From Bacteroidales bacterium (GTDB taxonomy: Bacteria > Bacteroidota > Bacteroidia > Bacteroidales > P3), in assembly GCA_009785505.1 (NCBI GenBank), contig WQWA01000004.1, forward strand, positions 18,553 through 82,552: 64,000 bases of DNA, read 5' to 3'. The notes beneath the pieces are model-generated. The model made no database searches. It was not told where the DNA came from and was given only the letters and a program-made list of their open reading frames with translations. Both the position numbers and the translations under genes were made by a program. Numbering within the stretch: the stretch's first letter is position 1; every line of letters starts with the position of its first letter. Below, piece by piece: positions 1 to 9,140 of this stretch.

Positions 1-1733
1 ATTTTTGTCAAATCTTTTGTACCCTCGGCTTCTTTCAGCTCGTTCAAAGCCTCTTCGATTGGCGTGCGTTTTTCTTCCGAAATCTTCTCGCCATATTCTT
101 TGAGTTGCTTTTCCGTTTGGAAAATCATCGTGCTTGCGGCGTTCAATTTGTCGGCTTCTTCTTTCGCTTTTTGGTCAGCTTCAGCATTAGCTTCGGCTTC
201 CTCTTTCATACGTTTGATTTCTTCATCCGAAAGTCCGGACGACGCTTCGATACGAATTTGCTGTGATTTTCCGGTTCCCTTATCCAATGCAGAAACACTC
301 AAAATTCCATTTGCATCAATATCGAACGTAACTTCGATTTGTGGCATTCCACGCGGTGCGGAAGGAATTCCATCCAAGTGGAAACGTCCAATCGTTTTAT
401 TGTTCGCTGCCATCGGACGCTCGCCTTGCAGTACGTGAATTTCAACAGAAGGTTGATTGTCTGCTGCGGTCGAAAATGTCTCCGATTTTTTGGTTGGAAT
501 GGTCGTATTTGAATCTATGAGCTTTGTCATCACACCGCCCATAGTCTCGATTCCCAACGAAAGTGGAGTTACATCCAATAACAATACATCTTTTACCTCT
601 CCGGTCAAAACCGCACCTTGAATTGCTGCACCCAAAGCCACAACCTCGTCCGGATTCACACCTTTTGACGGTGTTTTTCCAAAGATTTTTTCAACCAGTG
701 CTTGGATTGCAGGAATACGTGTCGTACCTCCAACCAAAATCACTTCGTCAATATCCGATGCTTTCAGCCCTGCATCCGACAAGGCTTTTTCACAGGGTGC
801 AGCACAACGCTGAATCAAGCTGTCGTTAATTTTTTCAAACTCGGCACGCGTTAATGTTTTGACCAAGTGCTGCGGAATTCCATCTACCGGCATGATGTAC
901 GGCAGGTTTATTTCCGTAGATGTTGAACTTGACAATTCTACTTTCGCTTTTTCTGCCGCTTCTTTCAAGCGCTGCAAAGCCATTGGGTCTTTACGCAGGT
1001 CGATACCTTTGTCTTTTAGGAAATCGTCTGCCAGCCAATTGATGATATTTTGGTCGAAATCGTCACCGCCCAAATGTGTGTCGCCATTGGTTGATTTTAC
1101 TTCAAATACACCGTCTCCAAGCTCGAGAATCGAGATGTCAAAAGTTCCGCCGCCAAAATCGAACACAGCTATTTTACTGTCCTTATGTTTTTTGTCGATA
1201 CCATAAGCCAAAGCTGCGGCAGTTGGCTCGTTGATGATACGCTCTACTTTCAAACCGGCAATTTCTCCGGCTTCTTTGGTTGCTTGACGCTCTGCATCGT
1301 TGAAATACGCAGGCACAGTGATTACCGCTCTAGACACGGTTTGTCCGAGATAATCCTCGGCAGTTTTCTTCATTTTTTGAAGAATCATTGCCGAAATTTC
1401 TTGCGGAGTGTAATTTTTCCCGTCAATGACTATAGTTGCCATATTGTTTTTTCCGCCTTCTACGGTATAAGGGACACGCGAAATTTCCTCTTTCACTTGA
1501 TCCATAGCGTCACCCATGAAACGCTTGATTGAAAAAACGGTTTTGTTAGGATTTGTGATTGCCTGACGTTTGGCAGGATCACCAACTTTGCGTTCGCCGC
1601 CATCAACGAACGCCACCACTGAGGGTGTTGTTCTGCGACCTTCGTTGTTTGTGATTACAACAGGTTCGTTACCTTCCATCACTGCTACGCAGGAGTTCGA
1701 AGTTCCGAGGTCGATTCCAATAATTTTTGACAT
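1..1733 (-). CDS. dnaK: Chaperone DnaK (Hsp70), 3' end cut by window edge
   Basis: Cytoplasmic ATP-dependent Hsp70 chaperone working with DnaJ and GrpE. Reading the minus strand from the ATG at 1731-1733 gives [15 protein letters not shown], the phosphate-1 motif of the Hsp70 ATPase domain. It is followed by the family's [12 protein letters not shown] and [12 protein letters not shown] motifs, the [14 protein letters not shown] linker and substrate-binding region, and the start of the helical lid. About 577 codons are present and the C-terminal lid runs off the left edge; full family members are about 635 residues. AGGA about 10 nt upstream of the ATG is a fair Shine-Dalgarno. It stands apart from the penicillin-binding protein gene by about 120 bp. 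No frame damage is seen. Confidence 0.97.
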   Translation of the reverse strand, partial: MSKIIGIDLGTSNSCVAVMEGNEPVVITNNEGRRTTPSVVAFVDGGERKVGDPAKRQAITNPNKTVFSIKRFMGDAMDQVKEEISRVPYTVEGGKNNMATIVIDGKNYTPQEISAMILQKMKKTAEDYLGQTVSRAVITVPAYFNDAERQATKEAGEIAGLKVERIINEPTAAALAYGIDKKHKDSKIAVFDFGGGTFDISILELGDGVFEVKSTNGDTHLGGDDFDQNIINWLADDFLKDKGIDLRKDPMALQRLKEAAEKAKVELSSSTSTEINLPYIMPVDGIPQHLVKTLTRAEFEKINDSLIQRCAAPCEKALSDAGLKASDIDEVILVGGTTRIPAIQALVEKIFGKTPSKGVNPDEVVALGAAIQGAVLTGEVKDVLLLDVTPLSLGIETMGGVMTKLIDSNTTIPTKKSETFSTAADNQPSVEIHVLQGERPMAANNKTIGRFHLDGIPSAPRGMPQIEVTFDIDANGILSVSALDKGTGKSQQIRIEASSGLSDEEIKRMKEEAEANAEADQKAKEEADKLNAASTMIFQTEKQLKEYGEKISEEKRTPIEEALNELKEAEGTKDLTK

Positions 1734-1793
1734 AATATTTTTGTCCTTTCTTTTTGTGTTTTGATAAATGAATTTATTCTCACTTCACATTAG

Positions 1794-1808
1794 ACAAAAG
1801 TTGTTCCA
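1794..1808 (-). promoter_or_regulatory. Possible sigma-54-type promoter of dnaK
   Basis: On the minus strand the stretch TTGGAACAACTTTTGT has GG and GT separated by exactly 10 nt, the spacing of a sigma-54 -24/-12 element (consensus TGGCAC-N5-TTGC). It lies about 60 nt before the dnaK ATG, and no TAnnTTTG box is evident there. The -24 half has GGAAC instead of GGCAC, so the call is tentative. Confidence 0.35.
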
Positions 1809-1854
1809 AACGAAAAATTATGACAAAATGACATATTTATTTACCTGGTGTTTG

Positions 1855-4074
1855 TTAAAAAATATCATCAAATTCGTCTTCCCCATCGTCTTGATAGACT
1901 TCCTCACAGTTGAAGTTATAGTTGATTCCCGGAGGAGTTGCAAAAGGACCTTGGTAAAGATTGATTGATTGGTTGCGGTATACCCTTTGCATAAATCGTG
2001 CCCAAATCGGCATAGCCATTCTTGCACCTTGTCCATACGTTAGATTTGGAAAATGAATCGAGCGTACTTCTCCACCAACCCACACGCCTGTAACCAAGTT
2101 TGGTGTTAAGCCCATCCACCAGCCGTCCGAATGGTTTTGAGTTGTTCCTGTTTTTCCGGCGATAGGCATCCTTAAACCGTATCCGGATCGCAAGCGCATT
2201 CCTGTTCCAAACTCTGTAACGCCTTGCATGAGTCTTAAAGTCAGATAAGCCGTTCGTTCGCTCATAGCCTCATTTTGTCTCGGAATAGATTGATAGATAA
2301 CCACACCATTACGGTCTTCAATCCTTGTGATGAATGTTGGTTGTATAAAAATACCTCTATTGGCATAGGTCGCCATTGCTCCGGTCATCTCAAAAACGGA
2401 AATATCCGAAACTCCCAAGGCAAGTGACGGCACTGCTTCTAACGGTGCTTCAATTCCCATTTTTCTGACTAAATTGATTACCGATTGCGGTGGGAATCGT
2501 CGGATCAAATAAGCCGAAACAAAATTTACAGAACGTGCCAAAGCCCATTGCAGAGTAACCATTTCTCCTTCTCTTGCAGTAGTGGCATTTCTTGGGCACC
2601 AATCTTCCTGACCTCTGGGCATTTCGATACATACCTGAACATTCGGAACCATATCGCAAGGCAAATAGCCGTCTGCCATAGCCATTGTGTAAATAAACGG
2701 TTTAAATATCGAGCCGACTTGTCTGCGGCCTCCGGTTACATTATCGAACTGGAAAAAATCGTAATTAATCCCGCCAACATAAGCCTTTATATGTCCGGTT
2801 TGAGGTTCAACAGCCATCAGTCCTGCATGTAAGAAGTGTTTGTAATATATCAGCGAATCCCACGGAGACATCGTAGTATCCCTCATACCTTGCCACGACC
2901 AAACCCGCATATTTACAGGAGTTCTAAAGGCTTCTTCGATTTCGGCCTCTGATGCTCCGTTGTTTCTCATCAGACGAAAACGATCCGAACGCCGCATGGC
3001 TTGAGTTAAAATTCGATCAACATCATTTCTTGTGAGATTGTTACTAAACGGTGGATTTCTCAACCTTCTTGAGTGTCTGAGAAATGCCGGTTGAAGAGTA
3101 TTTCCCATATGCTCTGCGACGGCTTCCTCAGCATAACGCTGCATTCGAGAATCTATCGTAACGAAAATTCTCAATCCGTCTCTATAAAGATTGTATCGTG
3201 TTCCATCCGGCCTCCGATTGTTATCGAGTATTTCTCTCATTTGTAAACGCAAAAATTCGCGGAAATACGGTGCTAAACCAGCTCTATGATCTTGCTGTCT
3301 GAACCTCGACATATCCAACGGAATTTGACGAATGCTGTCGTAGTCATCTCTCGTGAGAAATCCGGCTACCCGCATTTGGTTTAGCACAACCTCTCGGCGG
3401 TGGGTTGCACGTTGAGGATGCCTAATCGGACTAAAAAATGTAGGAGCTTGCAGCATTCCAACCAACAATGCGGCTTGTTCTATTGTTAAGTCTTCTTGAT
3501 TCACGCCAAAGTACGTGTTAGCCGCCGTTTGAACACCAAATGAATTGTTGCCGAAATCCATTGTATTGAAATACATTGCAATAATTTCTTCTTTGGTATA
3601 GTTGCGTTCGAGTCTTACGGCAATAACCCACTCTCTAAATTTTTGCATCACCAAGCCGAGAACATTTCTATGTTGTCTCGGGAATAAATTTTTCGCCAAC
3701 TGCTGTGTGATTGTGCTACCGCCTCCTTGTCCACGTTGTCGTCCGATTATGGTTCTTGTGACTACACGCACCAACGCACGAAAATCTATGCCCGAATGAC
3801 TGTAAAATCGGATGTCCTCTGTGGCAATCAAAGCTTGAACCAAATATGGCGAAAGTTGCGAATATTGAACATTAATACGATTTTCAACAAAAAACGTCCC
3901 CAACAATTGTCCATCGGAGGAAATGATTTCCGTTGCTAAATTATTTTGCGGATTTTCCAATTCTTCAAACGTAGGCATAAATCCGAACCAACCCAGCGAA
4001 ATACCAACAAAAAGCATAATTACAGAAGCCCAAAGTCCTGCAAAAATCAGCCATAATTTTTTTGTTAAACTCAT
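1855..4074 (-). CDS. mrcA: Penicillin-binding protein 1A (class A: glycosyltransferase + transpeptidase)
   Basis: Bifunctional murein synthase anchored in the inner membrane. Of 739 residues, 7-30 form the membrane anchor. A GT51 glycosyltransferase follows (about 55-225) with the catalytic EDIRFYSHSGID at 86-97 and GQGGGSTITQQLAKN. The transpeptidase domain has the catalytic SIFK at 455-458, SVN at 515-517 and KTGTTQ at 641-646. A linker of about 100 residues (310-415) separates the domains, and the C-terminus is acidic (EDEFDDIF). The length is ordinary for PBP1A. It lies 47 bp downstream of gldH in the same direction, the usual Bacteroidota order RicT-like, gldH, PBP1A. A palindromic repeat occupies the gap. 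Confidence 0.95.
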   Translation of the reverse strand: MSLTKKLWLIFAGLWASVIMLFVGISLGWFGFMPTFEELENPQNNLATEIISSDGQLLGTFFVENRINVQYSQLSPYLVQALIATEDIRFYSHSGIDFRALVRVVTRTIIGRQRGQGGGSTITQQLAKNLFPRQHRNVLGLVMQKFREWVIAVRLERNYTKEEIIAMYFNTMDFGNNSFGVQTAANTYFGVNQEDLTIEQAALLVGMLQAPTFFSPIRHPQRATHRREVVLNQMRVAGFLTRDDYDSIRQIPLDMSRFRQQDHRAGLAPYFREFLRLQMREILDNNRRPDGTRYNLYRDGLRIFVTIDSRMQRYAEEAVAEHMGNTLQPAFLRHSRRLRNPPFSNNLTRNDVDRILTQAMRRSDRFRLMRNNGASEAEIEEAFRTPVNMRVWSWQGMRDTTMSPWDSLIYYKHFLHAGLMAVEPQTGHIKAYVGGINYDFFQFDNVTGGRRQVGSIFKPFIYTMAMADGYLPCDMVPNVQVCIEMPRGQEDWCPRNATTAREGEMVTLQWALARSVNFVSAYLIRRFPPQSVINLVRKMGIEAPLEAVPSLALGVSDISVFEMTGAMATYANRGIFIQPTFITRIEDRNGVVIYQSIPRQNEAMSERTAYLTLRLMQGVTEFGTGMRLRSGYGLRMPIAGKTGTTQNHSDGWWMGLTPNLVTGVWVGGEVRSIHFPNLTYGQGARMAMPIWARFMQRVYRNQSINLYQGPFATPPGINYNFNCEEVYQDDGEDEFDDIF

Positions 4075-4090
4075 ATTTTCTTTCTTTCTT

Positions 4091-4112
4091 GGGCGACCCT
4101 TGCGGGCTGCCC
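4091..4112. repeat. Short GC-rich palindromic repeat
   Basis: GGGCGACCC and GGGCTGCCC face each other across a short loop, followed by TTACA. It resembles the widespread 'GTAGGGGCGACCC...GGGTCGCCC' intergenic palindrome with two bases changed in the right arm. It fills most of the gap between gldH and the PBP gene. Confidence 0.55.
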
Positions 4113-4121
4113 TTACATTAA

Positions 4122-4586
4122 TTATCTTGACGGCACAATTTTCATACCCAAATCCATGATATTTCGTAGGTTTTCTGCACGCATACCATGAACAAATTCA
4201 AACTGATAGCGTCCTTTTTGTGGAAATCTCACATTTCTTTGAAGAAGCATAACATGGTCTCTCACCGAAGAACTTCCTCTGCCAAACCAACGTCCGGTCT
4301 CGTCCGCTAAGAAACACTCCAATGTGTCACGCGAAAATTCCAAATCGGGATAATATGTCTTCATAAATAAAAACAAATTCATCCATTCGTAATCCGTGTT
4401 GTGCCGCACTGTGATATAAATATCGTAAAGTCGGTTTGTGTCTGTAATTTCCACAGCAAACCTTACCGGATTGTCAATAGCCCAGCCCGTTTCCGGAATT
4501 GCTACAGATTCATGCAAAATGGCATTACTCGACGGCGAACAGGAAATCAAATACACACAAAACAATAAAAAAATCAAGTTACGCAT
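4122..4586 (-). CDS. gldH: Gliding motility lipoprotein GldH
   Basis: Predicted outer-membrane or periplasmic lipoprotein of 154 residues. The N-terminus MRNLIFLLFCVYLISCS is a type II signal peptide with lipobox LISC (lipidated Cys about 16). The body matches the GldH family in length and pattern: an N-terminal beta-rich part (GWAIDNPVRFAVEITDTNRLYDIY), a central 'NLFLFMKTYYPD' segment, and a C-terminal 'YQFEFVHGMR' stretch. GldH is required for gliding in Flavobacterium but is also conserved in non-motile Bacteroidota, where its role is unclear. Its start overlaps the end of the upstream PSP1-domain gene by 8 bp, which implies translational coupling. Confidence 0.85.
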   Translation of the reverse strand: MRNLIFLLFCVYLISCSPSSNAILHESVAIPETGWAIDNPVRFAVEITDTNRLYDIYITVRHNTDYEWMNLFLFMKTYYPDLEFSRDTLECFLADETGRWFGRGSSSVRDHVMLLQRNVRFPQKGRYQFEFVHGMRAENLRNIMDLGMKIVPSR

Positions 4587-5973
4587 CAGGATTGGTTTTG
4601 GGTTTCAAAATTGGTTTTTGAATTTCACGAACAGGTCGCTGAATAGGCTTCTCGGAACGTTGTTTTGCTTCGTTGGATTCGCCTTTCGTGTTTCGACGAT
4701 GTTCTCGCGAAGGACGTGGCGGACGCGACGTTTGCGAATGCTGAGGACGGTTTTTTTTCTTGTCGAAACGTGTCAAATCATCTTGGCCGACAACATTGTC
4801 AAAGAATTCAGCACTTTCACTCGGCATCGTTTTTACCTTACCTTTTTTAGTAAACTGCTCCATACTTTCCGGAAAATCCTTCTCTTGATTAAGTTTGATA
4901 ATTTCATGAACAGATTCAACCGGAAGTCCCATCAATTCACCTTGATTGTTGGCATAAGCATAAAACATCGTTCGTGCAAACACATCCGTTTTTTGCCAAA
5001 CCGCCTTTCCCTTTCTGAAAAACAGCGGAATCTCCGGATCAGGAAAATCTTTGGCCGCCTCTTTGTACATCTCGTATTCGTAGTTCAAACAGCATTTCAG
5101 TTTACCACACTGCCCTGCTAATTTTTGAGGATTTAGCGACAATTGCTGTACACGTGCCGTATGCGTCGAAACGGTGTGGAAATTACTCAAAAACGTCACA
5201 CAGCACAGCTCTCTTCCACACGATCCAATCCCGCCAAGGTGCATCGCTTCTTGACGTGCACCGATTTGCCGCATTTCAATTCTAACACGAAATTCCTCAG
5301 CATAAACTTTGATCAATTGCCGAAAATCCACGCGATCGTCAGCTGTATAGAAAAACGTCGCTTTACTACCGTCGCCTTGATATTCGACATCGTTGATCTT
5401 CATTTTCAAGCCCATGTCGTTGGCAATTTTTCGAGCTCTGATTTGAGTTTCTTTTTCCAAATCAATAGTTTTGTTCCACTTGTCAACATCATTCTGACGA
5501 GCTTTTCGAAGTACTTTTCGCAATTCTTCAACAGGCAGAGCATTCTGACGTTTGCGGTATTGCAGATGTGCTGCAGGACCCGTCAGCGTGATAATTCCAA
5601 CATCGTGTCCGGTCGGTGCTTCCACAACAACAATATCACCGACTGCCAAAACCGTTGTTGTTTCAACATTTCGATAAAAATCTTTGTGAGAGTTTTTGAA
5701 GCGGACTTCAATTACACTATATTTGGAGATGTCATCAGTTTTGGTCAGTCCTTTCGTCCAGTCAAACGTAGCCAACTTTGCACAACAACACATTTGTTGT
5801 TCGCGAGTACCGTCTTCCAATGTAGGTTTTCGGCAACAACCGCGTGTGTTGTATTTGTTGTCCTCTTTGATAATCGGGCGTTCGTTGAGAATGTTATCTT
5901 CGGGCTGTTCAGTGTCTTGGATGATATCTGTATCTTGGGTAGTATTTGTGTTATCCGTCATGTCAGGGTACAT
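4579..5973 (-). CDS. PSP1 domain protein, RicT/YaaT-like
   Basis: 464-residue cytoplasmic protein of the PSP1 family (RicT/YaaT in Bacillus, where it joins RicA and RicF in RNase Y-dependent RNA processing). A Cys-rich N-terminal part (GCCRKP..., QQMCCCAK) precedes the core. The core contains VGDIVVVEAPTGHDVG, a region of paired charged helices, and the Cys motif GGIGSCGRELCC followed by AGQCGKLKCCLNYE, which suggests Fe-S or metal binding. The C-terminal 70 residues are basic and low-complexity (RPPRPSREHRRNTK). The start at 5973 (MYPDMTDN) follows a -7 box by 7 nt; the ATG at 5961 is possible. It is first in the run with gldH and PBP1A. Confidence 0.85.
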   Translation of the reverse strand: MYPDMTDNTNTTQDTDIIQDTEQPEDNILNERPIIKEDNKYNTRGCCRKPTLEDGTREQQMCCCAKLATFDWTKGLTKTDDISKYSVIEVRFKNSHKDFYRNVETTTVLAVGDIVVVEAPTGHDVGIITLTGPAAHLQYRKRQNALPVEELRKVLRKARQNDVDKWNKTIDLEKETQIRARKIANDMGLKMKINDVEYQGDGSKATFFYTADDRVDFRQLIKVYAEEFRVRIEMRQIGARQEAMHLGGIGSCGRELCCVTFLSNFHTVSTHTARVQQLSLNPQKLAGQCGKLKCCLNYEYEMYKEAAKDFPDPEIPLFFRKGKAVWQKTDVFARTMFYAYANNQGELMGLPVESVHEIIKLNQEKDFPESMEQFTKKGKVKTMPSESAEFFDNVVGQDDLTRFDKKKNRPQHSQTSRPPRPSREHRRNTKGESNEAKQRSEKPIQRPVREIQKPILKPKTNPDA

Positions 5974-5980
5974 TTTTTTG

Positions 5981-5988
5981 CAAAGATA
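5981..5988 (-). promoter_or_regulatory. -7 promoter box for the PSP1-gldH-PBP1A run
   Basis: TATCTTTG on the minus strand in a T-rich context, 7 nt upstream of the ATG at 5973. It matches the Bacteroidota TAnnTTTG consensus. Confidence 0.7.
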
Positions 5989-6055
5989 CGAAAAAAAAAT
6001 GACATTTATCCGTTTTTTCTCCGCAAAATCTCATAGCTACGTAGAGGTCTGTCAG

Positions 6056-6820
6056 CTATTGTACACAACGCAGGGCTGATCCGATTGACTTACTCATGCT
6101 GGTCTGAGGTCGAATGTTACCATTCATGCTGAACTCCAAGATACGTCCGCTCCTATCGGTTCCTTCTGACTGAGACCAGTAGTGTCCCCAAGAACCCTGA
6201 CTGAGCAATCTACCGCCAAAAATGCCACTATCATTACTACCAAAAACATCATCATCAAGTACGAAGCTACCTCCCGAAAGGCTACTACCACCGAAATTAC
6301 CTCCCCAGCGGTAGATGTAGTTACTCGTCACAAATTCAGGTGTAGCAAGGTCAGAGGTTCCTACACGCCTATTATTTCCGCTACCGCCCAAAGCGATATC
6401 TAAATTGATAAAATCTTGCATTGTGGGAACACGCCAAGGATACGGACACAACTGGTCAGCAAATCTTACAACAGCACACCAAGTGAACAAGTCGCCCGGG
6501 AAATCGGGATTGGAACGACAATCGGCATTAAAGTTCCCCCTACTTCCACCTTCAAAAGTCACCTTTTGGCAGTTGGTAGCCGATACCGCATCAGACCAAA
6601 CTTGAGAAATTCCATTGCCCTCTATCGTCCATCTTTCACTCGTATAAACAGTTATAAAGCCCAAACTTTCGCCCCAACCGGGTGTGTTCATATTGCAATG
6701 TTGAGATGCGAGAGTGCATGCTATATCAGCATGACCTCCATCTTCAGCGGTTACAGTGATAAGCGGTGTGAACACAAGCACTAAAGTGGCGATAGAGATA
6801 CGTATGGCATTTTTTTTCAT
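6056..6820 (-). CDS. Secreted FISUMP-domain protein
   Basis: 254 residues beginning MKKNAIRISIATLVLVFTPL, a Sec signal peptide likely cleaved after VTA. The mature part matches the Fibrobacter succinogenes major paralogous (FISUMP) domain: LCPYPWRVPTMQDFINL in the middle, then YWSQSEGTDRSGRILEFS and a C-terminal GSALRCV. Six or more Cys suggest disulphides in an exported protein. The function of the domain is unknown; such proteins are common surface proteins in gut Bacteroidota and Fibrobacteres. The start at 6820 is preferred over an upstream in-frame ATG because the promoter box (6858-6865) lies inside that extension. It is monocistronic. Confidence 0.8.
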   Translation of the reverse strand: MKKNAIRISIATLVLVFTPLITVTAEDGGHADIACTLASQHCNMNTPGWGESLGFITVYTSERWTIEGNGISQVWSDAVSATNCQKVTFEGGSRGNFNADCRSNPDFPGDLFTWCAVVRFADQLCPYPWRVPTMQDFINLDIALGGSGNNRRVGTSDLATPEFVTSNYIYRWGGNFGGSSLSGGSFVLDDDVFGSNDSGIFGGRLLSQGSWGHYWSQSEGTDRSGRILEFSMNGNIRPQTSMSKSIGSALRCVQ

Positions 6821-6857
6821 TGTTATTTTTTTTTGTATCGTTTGGTGTATTTGAATA

Positions 6858-6865
6858 CAAAGATA
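6858..6865 (-). promoter_or_regulatory. -7 promoter box for the FISUMP gene
   Basis: TATCTTTG on the minus strand, 37 nt before the chosen ATG. It rules out the longer reading of the gene. Confidence 0.65.
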
Positions 6866-6995
6866 CAAGAAATTTTGGAAATGGAAAATAGGGAAAGATC
6901 TCTTAAAACAGCGTTTTCAAAAAAAAGTTATCAACAAAAACGGAATTTATCAACAATTTTTATACAAAAATCGACTTTTTTGCGTTATATAGGGT

Positions 6996-8117
6996 ATGGA
7001 AACATTATACAACATCGGATTAACACTTTTACCCGGAATTGGCGATAAGCTCGGGAAAAATCTTATAGAATTCTGCGGAAGTGCTGAAGCCGTTTTTAAA
7101 GAAAAAAAACGCAACTTGGAGAAAATCCCTGACATCGGACGGATTACCGCACAAAAAATTGTGTCGCAAAACGTATTGAAACGTGCAGAAGAAGAGCTTT
7201 TATTCATCGAAAAACATCGCATTCAAACGTTTTTTTTCAAGGATAAAAATTATCCGCAACGACTTTTGCATTGTCCGGATAGCCCGTTAATGCTCTACTT
7301 TAAAGGGCATGTAGATTTGAATGCCGAAAAAATTGTGAGTATCGTCGGTACCCGAAAATGTACGGATTACGGACGGCAAATGATAGCCGAACTACTCTCC
7401 GATTTGAAAACCGACAACGTTTTAGTGATTAGCGGGTTGGCGTATGGGATTGATACGTTGGCACATCAAATTGCTTTAGAAAACCGGTTGGCAACTGTGG
7501 GTGTTTTAGGTCATGGTTTGGATCGAATCTATCCGCATCAAAATCGAAATTTAGCCCAAAAAATGCTTGAAAACGGCGGTCTGTTGACTGATTTTTTATC
7601 CAAAACCAATCCCGATGCGGTAAATTTTCCTTCGAGAAACCGCATTATTGCAGGGCTTTCCGATGCGACCATTGTTGTTGAAGCCGCACGACACGGCGGA
7701 GCACTCATCACGGCAGAAATTGCTAACAGTTACAGTCGTGATGTGTTTGCCGTTCCCGGACGACTGAACGATGAGCGTTCGGCAGGTTGTAATTTGCTCA
7801 TCAAAACTAACCGAGCCGCATTGATTGAAAATGCACAAGACATTCGGTATTTGCTCAACTGGGATTTGGAGAAGAAGCAAGGAGATTCCTCGACTTCGCT
7901 CGGAATGACGAGGCAAATTCAGAAAAAACTATTTATCGAACTCCCCGATGATCAACGTGTTGTTTTTGACGCTCTTCAAAATAATCCCGAAGCCATTGTT
8001 GATGAGCTCTGTGATTTGCTGAAACTACCATTACCCAAGCTTTCTGCGATTTTATTACAATTAGAAATTGCAGGAATTGTTGAGGTTTTACCGGGAAAAC
8101 GTTGGCGGATTTTGTGA
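6996..8117 (+). CDS. dprA: DNA-processing protein DprA, with a repeat-derived insertion
   Basis: 373-residue DprA/Smf protein that binds single-stranded DNA and loads RecA during transformation. An N-terminal helix-hairpin-helix region (about 8-60) precedes the Rossmann-like core: SIVGTRKCTDYGRQM (115-129), ISGLAYGIDTLAH (145-157), FPSRNRIIAGLS (211-222) and GGALITAEIA (234-243). A winged-helix DprA C-terminal domain ends the protein (about 315-373). Residues 296-305 (GDSSTSLGMT) are encoded by a 30-bp palindromic repeat inserted in frame between core and winged helix. Its stop is one base from the convergent murB stop. Confidence 0.93.
   Translation: METLYNIGLTLLPGIGDKLGKNLIEFCGSAEAVFKEKKRNLEKIPDIGRITAQKIVSQNVLKRAEEELLFIEKHRIQTFFFKDKNYPQRLLHCPDSPLMLYFKGHVDLNAEKIVSIVGTRKCTDYGRQMIAELLSDLKTDNVLVISGLAYGIDTLAHQIALENRLATVGVLGHGLDRIYPHQNRNLAQKMLENGGLLTDFLSKTNPDAVNFPSRNRIIAGLSDATIVVEAARHGGALITAEIANSYSRDVFAVPGRLNDERSAGCNLLIKTNRAALIENAQDIRYLLNWDLEKKQGDSSTSLGMTRQIQKKLFIELPDDQRVVFDALQNNPEAIVDELCDLLKLPLPKLSAILLQLEIAGIVEVLPGKRWRIL
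7881..7910. repeat. Palindromic repeat inserted in frame within dprA
   Basis: Exactly 30 bp running from GGAGATTCC through TCGACTTCGC to GGAATGACG. On the other strand it reads CGTCATTCCGAG...TCGAGGAATC, the same family as the intergenic copy at 24060. It contributes ten codons to dprA in the interdomain linker. Confidence 0.8.
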
Positions 8118-8118
8118 G

Positions 8119-9137
8119 TTAAAGGATATTCACCTCCGGTGTTAATTCTATGCCAAATTTTTGTTTAACGGAATCTATGATTCGACGAGCAAGGTTTAGA
8201 ATCTCGACGCCTGTTGCATTTCCGTAGTTGACAAGTACTAAGGCTTGTTGTGTGTGTACACCTGCATCGCCTTCGCGAAATCCTTTCCAGCCGGCTTGTT
8301 CGATAAGCCAACCTGCTGCTAACTTCATACCGGAATCTGCTTGATATGCAACAATATCCGAAAATTGTGTTTTCAGCGATTGAAAAAATCTTGCGACACC
8401 GTGGGATTTTTGAAAAAACTTCCTGCACTACCGATTTCAGAAGTTTCCGGAAGTTTAGACTTGCGGATATTTGTGATCGCTCCGGCAATCGCTTTTGCAG
8501 ATAATTCAGGTACGTTCATGTGTTTCAACTCATCGTTTACTGCTGTATAATTTGTGTTAAATCCGAGTAATTTCGATAAACGAAATGTTACTGAGCAAAT
8601 CACATATTTTCCTTTGTATTCATGCTTAAAAACGCTTTCTCGATAAGCGAATTTACAGTCTAAATTTTGAAAAATTTCTATCTGTTTTGCTTCAAGATTA
8701 AACGCTTCGAGCGAATCTAACACATTTTTAATTTCAACGCCATAAGCGCCAATATTTTGGATGGGCGATGCACCAACACTGCCCGGAATATAAGCCAAAT
8801 TCTCAAGTCCGTTCCAATTTTTTTCGCAACAATGCATCACAAAATCATCCCAAATTTCGCCGGAATAGGCTTTGATAAAAATTTCGCTTTCTGTTTCGCT
8901 AACAGTTTCAACCCCCTTAAAAACAGGCTTTATTACCAATCCATCAAAATCTTTTGTGAACAAGATATTTGAACCTCCGCCCAAAATCAAATGAGAATTA
9001 TTTCGAAAAATATCGGAAAGAACAAGCGTTTGAAGTTCTTGTACTGTCGATATTTCCACGAAATATCTAGCGTTTACATCAATGTCAAACGTGTTGTATT
9101 TTTTTAATGATATATTTTCTACAATTTTCAATGGCAA
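8119..9137 (-). pseudogene. murB: UDP-N-acetylenolpyruvoylglucosamine reductase MurB, frameshifted (or frameshift-expressed)
   Basis: MurB reduces UDP-GlcNAc-enolpyruvate to UDP-MurNAc with NADPH and FAD in the cytoplasm. From 9137 a frame of 254 residues carries the FAD-binding half (LILGGGSNILFTKDF, GLENLAYIPGSVGASPIQNI, FAYRESVFK) and the start of the C-terminal domain (GSAGSFFKNP). It then stops at 8373. The remaining family sequence (ADSGMKLAAGWLIEQAGWKG ... PEVNIL, to 8119) is in the frame reached by a -1 step. The break is at a run of six T in the gene strand (8383-8388): one more T would give DFFQSLK and an intact protein of about 340 residues. The run reads T TTT TTC in frame, a classical -1 slippery heptamer. 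Sequencing error, mutation or recoding cannot be told apart here. Confidence 0.85.
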
Positions 9138-9140
9138 AAT

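Noticed and set aside
4438..6079. Long plus-strand open frames opposite the RicT-like and gldH genes
   Set aside because: They are antisense frames of well-recognised proteins, with low-complexity Phe/His/Arg-rich translations and no start signals.
6940..6970. Two TTATCAACA-like words, considered as DnaA boxes of an origin
   Set aside because: Both differ from TTATCCACA, there are only two, and no origin genes are near. AT-rich Bacteroidota spacers often contain such words.
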